A DNA stretch of 64,000 nt, from contig NZ_JAODIW010000006.1 in NCBI RefSeq assembly GCF_026586625.1, positions 754,927 to 818,926 on the forward strand. The letters run 5' to 3'. The stretch comes from Halobium salinum. Lineage in GTDB: Archaea > Halobacteriota > Halobacteria > Halobacteriales > Haloferacaceae. The notes below the pieces were generated by a model. The model did not search any database, had not been told where the DNA came from, and saw only the letters and a list, made by a program, of their open reading frames with translations. Of this stretch, positions 57,936 to 64,000 are shown one piece after another (positions within the stretch are counted from its first letter, which is position 1; each line of letters starts with the position of its first letter). The translations under genes and the position numbers were made by a program.

Positions 57936-59846
57936 TCAGTCGACCCGTTCCAGTTCGACCCGTCCCTCGGGGACGCGGTACTCGACGAGCCGTTCGCGCT
58001 CCGGGTAGGGTTCGTCCGTCGTCTTGTCGACGGCGTAGCCGGTGTAGGTGCACTCGTCGCGGGTGAACTCGACGACCGAGTACCCCCAGTGGTGGCTGTC
58101 GAAGTACTCGATGTGTGGGTTCATCGTCGTCGCGCCCCACCTGAGCAGGCGCTTCGCGACACCGCTGAACGGGCCGGTCGCGAGCCCCACCGCCTCCGAC
58201 CAGTTGAGGCTGGTCACCGGCGGCGTCATGAACTCGACGCCGATGCGCTCGTCCTCGCTCACGCCGTCGCCGAGCAAACGTCTGAACGGACCGGGGTAGC
58301 GCGTCTGTTTGTAGCCCGCGACGTAACAGTGCATGTCGCCGGTGAGGGTGACGAGGTTCTCCACGTCCCACTCGGCGAAGCGCTGGGAGATGTACGTCCG
58401 CTCCCGGCGGTAGCCGTCCCAGCCGCCCTGGACGGGGTAGAACGTGGCGGGGCCGGCGCCGACCTTGAACGGCATCGTCAACACCTCGTCACACCAGACG
58501 GTCCAGGTCGCCGTCGAAGCCTCGACGGCCTCGAGCAGCCAGGAGAGTTGGCGCTCGCCGAGCATCGTCCGGCCCGGCGGCTCGTTCTCCGGGGCGGTCG
58601 CGCGCTCGGTCGGGAGGAACACGTCCTCGCGGGGGCCGTCCCGAAAGAGACGTTCGTCGGAGAACGCCACGTCGACGAGGTCGCCGAAGGAGACGGTCCG
58701 CCACAGCTGGACGCGTTCGTGGAGGTCGTCGGCGGTCGGGTCGTACTCGACGCGGGCGGGCATGTACTCCCACCACGCGTGGAGCGCGTCGGCGACGAGG
58801 TTCGTCATGAACGCCGGGTCGTCGCTCTCGGGGTGGTTCGCCCGCGGGACGCCCGCCTCCCGGTCCCAGTAGACGTCGTCGGCGATCTCGTGGTCGTCCC
58901 ACGCCGGGAGGAGCGTGTGGCGCTCCAGCATCCGCTGGAGGTGTCGGTCCGAGCGGTAGGTCCGGTGGAGGAAGCGGTAGTCGTCGAGGCCCTCGACGCG
59001 GTCGTGGCCGTTCGGTAGCGGCAGGTGTCGGTCGGGGAGGTCCGGACTGCCGAGACCGGTGAAGGCGGCGCCGGAGTCCTCGTAGATGAAGTCGCCGACG
59101 TGGACCACGAAGTCCACGTCTTCGTCGGCGACGTGGTCGAACGCGCCGAAGTAACCGTTGGCGTAGTTCTGACAGGTGAGCACCGCGAAGGCGACCGACT
59201 CCGGGCTGGCGTCGGGGTCGGGGAGGGTCCGACAGCGACCCGTTCGGCTCGCCACGTCCCCGTGGACGAACCGGTAGTGGTAGGTCGTGCCGGGGGAGAG
59301 CGCGCCGTCGAGGTCGACCTTCACCGTGTGGTCGTGGGCGGTCACCGCCTCGCCGTCCTCGACGAGGCCACGATACACCACGTCCTCGAAGTCGGGGTCG
59401 GTCGCCACCTCGACGCCGAGGGGGTCCTCGGAGTCGTACGCCTCGGGGGCGACGCGCGTCCAGAGGATGACCCCCTCGGGTGTCGGACCGCCGCTGGCGA
59501 CCGACTGGGGGAAGACGACGTCGACCGCCTCGGGGTCCGCGTCGGCGTCGACGGTCGTCTCGAACGCCTCGGGGTCGTCGGCTTCACGCGGGTCCGCCGC
59601 CACAGCGAGGTCCCGGCCCGACAGCGCCGAGAGCAGGTCGCCGTGGTCCGGCGCCGCGTGGGCGGGGCTGTCCGAGGGTGGCGCGTTGCCGCCGGTGACG
59701 GCCCGCTCGTCGGTCGAACCGGTCGGCTCGTTCGGGCCGCTCGGGCCGTCCCCGTCGGTCGTGTCGTTCCCGTCGCTCGACTCCTCGCCGTCGTGCGTTT
59801 CGTCGCCGTCGTCCGTCCCCTCGCCGGACGACCGAGCACCGTCCAT
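57936..59846 (-). CDS. PhoD-like alkaline phosphatase/phosphodiesterase
   Basis: A 636-residue protein. An N-terminal fibronectin-like domain (PQSVASGGPTPEGVILWTRV; GTTYHYRFVHGD) precedes the metal-binding core: LTCQNYANGYFGA, VVHVGDFIYED, LPAWDDHEIADD and LTGDMHCYVAGYK (His of the last motif). The mature-looking N-terminus has an Asp/Gly/Ser-rich stretch (residues 10-45) but no twin-arginine signal, unlike most PhoD proteins, which are exported by Tat. It could act in the cytoplasm or a start further upstream may exist. Likely phosphodiesterase/phosphomonoesterase activity; Ca/Fe cofactor in family. Confidence 0.88.
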   Translation of the reverse strand: MDGARSSGEGTDDGDETHDGEESSDGNDTTDGDGPSGPNEPTGSTDERAVTGGNAPPSDSPAHAAPDHGDLLSALSGRDLAVAADPREADDPEAFETTVDADADPEAVDVVFPQSVASGGPTPEGVILWTRVAPEAYDSEDPLGVEVATDPDFEDVVYRGLVEDGEAVTAHDHTVKVDLDGALSPGTTYHYRFVHGDVASRTGRCRTLPDPDASPESVAFAVLTCQNYANGYFGAFDHVADEDVDFVVHVGDFIYEDSGAAFTGLGSPDLPDRHLPLPNGHDRVEGLDDYRFLHRTYRSDRHLQRMLERHTLLPAWDDHEIADDVYWDREAGVPRANHPESDDPAFMTNLVADALHAWWEYMPARVEYDPTADDLHERVQLWRTVSFGDLVDVAFSDERLFRDGPREDVFLPTERATAPENEPPGRTMLGERQLSWLLEAVEASTATWTVWCDEVLTMPFKVGAGPATFYPVQGGWDGYRRERTYISQRFAEWDVENLVTLTGDMHCYVAGYKQTRYPGPFRRLLGDGVSEDERIGVEFMTPPVTSLNWSEAVGLATGPFSGVAKRLLRWGATTMNPHIEYFDSHHWGYSVVEFTRDECTYTGYAVDKTTDEPYPERERLVEYRVPEGRVELERVD

Positions 59847-59943
59847 CACCGGTTCCTTCGGGCGAAGCGCCTGAAAGCTTCCGTTTCGCGCGCCGAGCGT
59901 CGGTCGGCAGCGTGATGTGGGGTCGCGGCCAACTCGGACGACG

Positions 59944-60624
59944 ATGACCGACCCGACCGGCGACGGGACGACCGAGGCCGCCGACGACGGCGCGGACGAC
60001 GGCGGCGCGACCGACCACCGCCGTGAGGACGTGCTCGTCCCCGGCGCCCGCGACGTTCGAGCGACGCTCGACGCCCGCGGCGGCGACGCCTGCGTCGTCG
60101 CCTGTCCGCCCCACCCGCAACACCGCGGCCACCGCGGCGACGAGCGCCTCGTGGCCGTCTCCGACGCCGCCGGCGAGGCCGGCATCGACTGTCTCCGCTT
60201 CGACTACGGCGACTGGGACGAGGGGGCCGGCGAGCGCGTCGACGCCCGGAACGCCGCTGAGTGGGCGACGGAGCGCTACGACCGGGTCGCGCTGTTCGGC
60301 TTCAGCTTCGGCGGGACGCTGGCGCTCGTTGTCGGGGGGGAGCGCGACGACCTCGCCGCGGTCGCGGCACTCGCCCCGGCGGCGCGAATCAGCGACGAAA
60401 TCGACGCCGTCGACGGCGTGGCGCGACTCGCCGAACGGGGCACGCCGACCCGGGTCGTCTACGCCGAGCGCGACGACACCGCCGACTGGGAACCCGTCGT
60501 CGACGCGGCCCGCGAGCGCGGAGTCGACGCGGTGGGACTCCCCGCGGACCACTTCTTCGTCGGCCAGTCGGCGAAAGTCGGCGAGCGCGTGGGGGAGTTC
60601 CTCGTGGCGCACCTCTCGGAGTGA
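59944..60624 (+). CDS. Alpha/beta hydrolase
   Basis: A 226-residue alpha/beta hydrolase, small. The nucleophile elbow is VALFGFSFGGTLALVVGG (Ser near residue 122), and VVACPPHPQHRGHRGDERL gives an oxyanion block; the last His is likely in LPADHFFVGQ (about 200). The N-terminal 25 residues are Asp/Ala/Gly-rich linker. Probably an esterase or dienelactone-like hydrolase; substrate unknown. ATG 59944. It is followed 53 bases later by a HAD phosphatase gene, likely co-transcribed. Confidence 0.82.
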   Translation: MTDPTGDGTTEAADDGADDGGATDHRREDVLVPGARDVRATLDARGGDACVVACPPHPQHRGHRGDERLVAVSDAAGEAGIDCLRFDYGDWDEGAGERVDARNAAEWATERYDRVALFGFSFGGTLALVVGGERDDLAAVAALAPAARISDEIDAVDGVARLAERGTPTRVVYAERDDTADWEPVVDAARERGVDAVGLPADHFFVGQSAKVGERVGEFLVAHLSE

Positions 60625-60677
60625 GCCCACGACACGAACCGAAGCGCCCTTGGCCGGACACCACCGAACGTGACGCA

Positions 60678-61262
60678 ATGAGTCACGACGCCGGCGGCGT
60701 GCGCGACGCCCTCTCCGCGCTCGACAGCGAGTACGACGCGGTCGTCTTCGACCTCGACGGCACCCTCGTCGAACTGCTGGTCGACTGGGACGCTACGGCC
60801 ACGGAGGCGGAAGCGGCCCTCGCCGAGCAGGGGGTCGACGCCGCCGGCGTCGACCTCTGGACGATGCTCGACCTCGCCGACAAACACGACGTGCGTCCGA
60901 CTATCGAGGATATCCTCTCGACCCGCGAGTGCGACGGCGCCGAGGTCTCCGAACGCCTCCCGCTCGCCGACACCGTCGCCGACCTCTCGGTGCCGGTCGG
61001 CGTCTGCTCGCTCAACTGCGAGCGCGCCTGCCGCGTCGCCCTCGACGTGCACGACCTCGACGCGGACGTCGACGCGGTCGTCGGCCGGGACTCGGTGGCG
61101 ACCCGGAAACCCCACCCCGAGCCGTTGCTCGCCACCCTTCGCGGGCTGAATGCCACCCCCGAGTCGGCGGTGTTCGTCGGCGACTCCCCCCGAGACGAGG
61201 AGTCCGCGCTGGCGGCGGAGGTGGACTTCCTCTACGTCGACGCCGAGCGGAGCGGGAACTGA
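60678..61262 (+). CDS. HAD-superfamily phosphatase
   Basis: A 194-residue hydrolase. Motif I is AVVFDLDGTLVELL (Asp25, Asp27), the Thr/Ser motif II is in VGVCSLNCERA, motif III Lys is in ATRKPHPEPLLATL, and motif IV is VFVGDSPRDEESAL. This set fits the phosphoglycolate phosphatase-like group. Substrate unclear; cap domain is short. ATG 60678. Codes right after the alpha/beta hydrolase gene and before malQ (61379), all on the plus strand. Confidence 0.88.
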   Translation: MSHDAGGVRDALSALDSEYDAVVFDLDGTLVELLVDWDATATEAEAALAEQGVDAAGVDLWTMLDLADKHDVRPTIEDILSTRECDGAEVSERLPLADTVADLSVPVGVCSLNCERACRVALDVHDLDADVDAVVGRDSVATRKPHPEPLLATLRGLNATPESAVFVGDSPRDEESALAAEVDFLYVDAERSGN

Positions 61263-61378
61263 CCGGGCACCCGGGTCCCGCTCCCCCGGTCGACCGGCGT
61301 CGACGACCGTCGCCCCGGCCGGTCGCCAATCTCACGCGGACCGCACCCTTCAAATCCCCGCCGCGGGAACGGTGAGCC

Positions 61379-62872
61379 ATGAGATTCGACCGCCAAAGCG
61401 GCGTCTTCATGCACGTCACGTCGCTTCCCGGCCCGCACGGAATCGGCGACCTCGGGCAGGGCGCCCGCGACTTCGTCGACTTCCTCGCGCGCGCCGACCA
61501 GTCGCTGTGGCAGTTCTGCCCGCTCGGCCCGACCTCTGACGCGATGGCCAACTCCCCGTACCAGGCGTTCTCCGCCTTCGCGGGCAACCCCCTGCTGGTC
61601 TCGCTCTCCGAACTCGAAGAGCGCGGCCTCTTGGAGGCGGAGGACCTCGAACCCGTCCCGGACTTCGACCGCCACGCGACCGACTACGAACGCGTCGAGG
61701 CGTACAAGACGCCCCTCCTGCAGACCGCCTTCGAGCGGTTCGACGACGAGAGTCACGACGCGGGCGACCACGACGCCTTCGAGGCGTTCCGCGAGGCCGA
61801 GGCGTACTGGCTCGACGGCTACGCGCTGTTCATGGCGCTCAAGTCGGAGTTCGACGGCGCGCTCTGGACCGAGTGGCCCCGCGAGCTGAAGACGCGCGAG
61901 GCGTCGGCCCTCGAAGAGTACCGCGAGAGGCTGGCCGAAGACGTGCGCTACCACGAGTTCGTCCAGTTCGTCTTCGACCGCCAGTGGTCCGCGCTCGCGG
62001 AGTACGCCCACGACAACGGCGTCGGCCTCGTCGGCGACCTGCCCATCTACGTTGCGCTCGACTCCGCGGACGTATGGTCGGCGCCCGAGGCGTTCCTGCT
62101 GGACGAGGAGAACGAACCCACGGCGGTCGCCGGCGTCCCGCCGAACCCCGGCGACGACGGTCAGCGCTGGGGGAACCCGCTGTACGACTGGGACCACCTG
62201 CAGGCGACCGACTACGGCTGGTGGATGGACCGCCTGCGCCGCCTGTTCGACCTCGTCGACATCACCCGACTCGACCACTTCAAGGGGTTCGACGAGTTCT
62301 GGGCCATCCCGGCCGACGCCGACGACCCGGCCGCCGGCGAGTGGCGCGACGCCCCCGGCTACGACTTCTTCGAGACGGCACAGGCGGAGTTCGGCGACCT
62401 CCCGTTCATCGCGGAGGACCTCGGCTTCATCGACCAGGGGCTCATCGACTTCCGCGAGGAGTTCGACCTCCCCGGGATGAAGGTGCCCCACTACGCCGAC
62501 TGGTGTCGCGCCGGCGACCCGAACCAGCCGATGCACTACCCGGAGAACGCCGTCGCCTACTCCGCCACCCACGACACCGACACGACGGTCGGCTTCTACA
62601 ACTCCATGTCCGACGAGCAGCGCGACTGTCTCCACTACAACCTCGGCACCGACGGGGGCGACATCCACTGGGACATGATAGACGCCGTCTGGAACTCGAA
62701 CGCGGTGCTCGCACTCGCGCCGATGCAGGACCTCCTCGGCCTCGACAGCCACGCCCGGTTCAACACCCCCGGTACGGAGGAGGGCAACTGGGAGTGGCGC
62801 GTCACCCGCGAGGGGTTCGACGGCGACGTGGCCGACCACCTTGCGATGCTGACGGACATGAGCATCCGCTGA
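61379..62872 (+). CDS. malQ: 4-alpha-glucanotransferase (amylomaltase)
   Basis: A 497-residue GH77 enzyme that moves alpha-1,4-glucan segments between maltodextrins. Starts with QSGVFMHVTSLPGPHGIGDL and PLGPTSDAMANSPYQAFSAF. The catalytic Asp is in ITRLDHFKGFDEFW (about 298-311), the acid/base Glu in FIAEDLGFI (about 345), and the third Asp in SATHDTDTTVGF (about 395). Length matches bacterial MalQ. ATG 61379. Suggests maltodextrin or glycogen metabolism; no linked genes in this window. Likely last gene of the plus-strand group. Confidence 0.94.
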   Translation: MRFDRQSGVFMHVTSLPGPHGIGDLGQGARDFVDFLARADQSLWQFCPLGPTSDAMANSPYQAFSAFAGNPLLVSLSELEERGLLEAEDLEPVPDFDRHATDYERVEAYKTPLLQTAFERFDDESHDAGDHDAFEAFREAEAYWLDGYALFMALKSEFDGALWTEWPRELKTREASALEEYRERLAEDVRYHEFVQFVFDRQWSALAEYAHDNGVGLVGDLPIYVALDSADVWSAPEAFLLDEENEPTAVAGVPPNPGDDGQRWGNPLYDWDHLQATDYGWWMDRLRRLFDLVDITRLDHFKGFDEFWAIPADADDPAAGEWRDAPGYDFFETAQAEFGDLPFIAEDLGFIDQGLIDFREEFDLPGMKVPHYADWCRAGDPNQPMHYPENAVAYSATHDTDTTVGFYNSMSDEQRDCLHYNLGTDGGDIHWDMIDAVWNSNAVLALAPMQDLLGLDSHARFNTPGTEEGNWEWRVTREGFDGDVADHLAMLTDMSIR

Positions 62873-62891
62873 GCGCACGTTCCCCGACCGT

Positions 62892-63983
62892 TCAGGTGTC
62901 GTCGCCGGCGACGACCCGCCTCCTCCCTCGCGAGCGACCGGTCGACAGGTACAGCGACGCCGCCCCGCCGACGGCGACGACGCCCCAGTACGAACACACC
63001 CGGTAGAGGAGGACGCCGGCGGCGGCGACGTCGACGCCGACCCCGGCGAGGAGCACCACGCCGGCGGTCAACCCCACTTCGGCGCCGCCGAGGCCGCCGG
63101 GCGTCGGGAGGAGTCCCGCGAGGCCGGCCGCCGGGACGAGCAGGAACGCGACGGCGAGCGGCAACTCCGCGCCGACCGCCCGCACGGCGAAGTACAGCGG
63201 GAGCGCCCACACGAACCAGCCGGCGAGCGCGAACCCCGCCGCCCGGACGACGGCGCGTCGGTCGGCGGTCGCGCGCGAGAACGCGTCGGCGAAGCCGTCG
63301 ACGCCCCGCCCGACGGTGTCGGGGTCGAGACGGCGACGGAGCGACGGGACGGGCCGGGCGAGGGTCGCCCGACCGACGGCGGCGAACAGGAGCGCGACCC
63401 GGCGCAGGACGGCGCGGCGCCGAGTGGCTCCCTGGGCGGCGGCCGCGAGACCGAGCGCCGAGAGGGCGACGCCGCCGACCACGGCGGTCGCCGCCTCCCG
63501 CCCGAGAGACGGCGCGACGGCCGCGAGTCCCCCGGTGAGCCCGAACCACACCGCTCCGACGACCGCGACTGCGACCGAGGCGAGGAAGACGACGAGTTCG
63601 CTCGCCGTGACGGCGGGGAACAGCCGCCGGTACTCGATGTCGAGGTCGCGCGAGAACACGTACGAGAGGAGCGGCGCGCCCCCGGCGTGGCCGAACGGGA
63701 GCACCTGCTTCGCGAACGTGCCCGCGAGGTAGCCGAGCTGGACGCGCCGGGTCGGGGCGTCGCCGACCGACCGGAGGAAGGTTGCGGTCGTCGACGCCCA
63801 CGCCAGTTGGGCGAGGAGCGCGGCCCCGAACGCCACTCCGAGGGTCGCCGGGTCGGCGCCGCCGACCGCGGTGGTGATGCCGGTCCAGTCGACGCCCGAG
63901 ACCGCGAGGAGCCCGCCGAGGCCGACGACGACGCCGAAGCCGGCGACGACCCGCCGGCGGGCGCTCTCGGACTCGACCGCCAC
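62892..63983 (-). CDS. Lysylphosphatidylglycerol synthase TM/UPF0104-like membrane protein
   Basis: A 363-residue protein with about eight helices. QLGYLAGTFAKQVLPFGHAG (about residues 82-101) followed by the PLLSYVF loop, and LPTPGGLGGAEVGLTAGVVL (about 312-331), are the hallmark regions of the UPF0104/AglD-like flippase group. In haloarchaea this group includes proteins for lipid-linked glycan or lipid handling. The start ATG 63983 leaves 17 bases to the window end, so an upstream start is possible but the N-terminus (MAVESESARRRVVAGFGVVV) looks complete. Confidence 0.85.
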   Translation of the reverse strand: MAVESESARRRVVAGFGVVVGLGGLLAVSGVDWTGITTAVGGADPATLGVAFGAALLAQLAWASTTATFLRSVGDAPTRRVQLGYLAGTFAKQVLPFGHAGGAPLLSYVFSRDLDIEYRRLFPAVTASELVVFLASVAVAVVGAVWFGLTGGLAAVAPSLGREAATAVVGGVALSALGLAAAAQGATRRRAVLRRVALLFAAVGRATLARPVPSLRRRLDPDTVGRGVDGFADAFSRATADRRAVVRAAGFALAGWFVWALPLYFAVRAVGAELPLAVAFLLVPAAGLAGLLPTPGGLGGAEVGLTAGVVLLAGVGVDVAAAGVLLYRVCSYWGVVAVGGAASLYLSTGRSRGRRRVVAGDDT

Positions 63984-64000
63984 CGGCTCCGGGGGTCGCG

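Noticed and set aside
1-64000. CRISPR arrays and rRNA genes
   Set aside because: No regularly spaced 28-37 base repeats and no rRNA-like stretch were seen on either strand.

Overview
The window is chromosomal DNA of a halophilic archaeon (class Halobacteria). The evidence is very high GC with strong GC3 bias, acidic Asp/Glu-rich proteins, many twin-arginine or lipobox signal peptides, TATA boxes about 25-30 bases ahead of start codons (leaderless style), and gene families typical of haloarchaea (CetZ, SAMP1, halocyanin, bacterio-opsin-activator HTH, PurS/PurQ, RaSEA, F420 enzymes). The genus cannot be fixed from the sequence alone. About 80 protein genes, one tRNA and several remnants are present. 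No CRISPR array, rRNA or intact mobile element was seen.

Layout. 1-8 kb: the 3' end of archaeosine synthase ArcS, a PQQ-like propeller lipoprotein, a peroxiredoxin, small haloarchaeal proteins, an HTH/membrane pair divergent from a two-domain halocyanin, and the ArcS partner RaSEA. 8-16.5 kb: purine genes (purQ, purS, purC) and purU, with regulators, a cation/proton antiporter, an F420-type oxidoreductase and a ferredoxin. 16.6-18.5 kb: tRNA-Leu(UAA), then about 1.2 kb of decayed non-coding DNA with strong hairpins, a small membrane gene behind a perfect 18-bp palindrome, and a candidate structured RNA. 18.8-25.5 kb: a TrkA-type RCK protein flanked by two stand-alone AsnC-type ligand domains, an orphan E1-alpha subunit, dTMP kinase and cetZ. 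25.7-31.6 kb: coenzyme F420 genes cofC, cofG and cofH with an MscS channel between. 31.7-38.1 kb: SAMP1 and two short followers, a graveyard (frameshifted SIMPL gene, S9 peptidase remnant), a polysaccharide deacetylase lipoprotein, a tungsten/molybdenum aldehyde oxidoreductase and VanZ. 38-46 kb: an M20 peptidase/amino-acid permease pair with a Bat-type regulator, a Vms1/VLRF1-like release factor and cyclophilin. 46-53 kb: aspartoacylase family, alcohol dehydrogenase, TrpD-like, lipid kinase and a fused siroheme decarboxylase. 53-64 kb: the DgcN/DgcA D-glutamate pair, PspA, PhoD, hydrolases, MalQ and a flippase-like membrane protein.

How the genes work together. ArcS plus RaSEA make archaeosine in tRNA. 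PurS/PurQ/PurC and the formate-producing PurU serve purine synthesis. CofC/CofG/CofH make F420, which the LLM-family enzyme probably uses. SAMP1 (ubiquitin-like or MoaD-like) lies a few kb from a pterin-dependent oxidoreductase. The APC permease and M20 peptidase look like one uptake/processing unit. Less explained signals are a ~125-bp dispersed repeat in two copies, a 20-23 bp dispersed repeat in three copies, operator-like palindromes at several promoters, one candidate non-coding RNA, and four decayed gene fragments.
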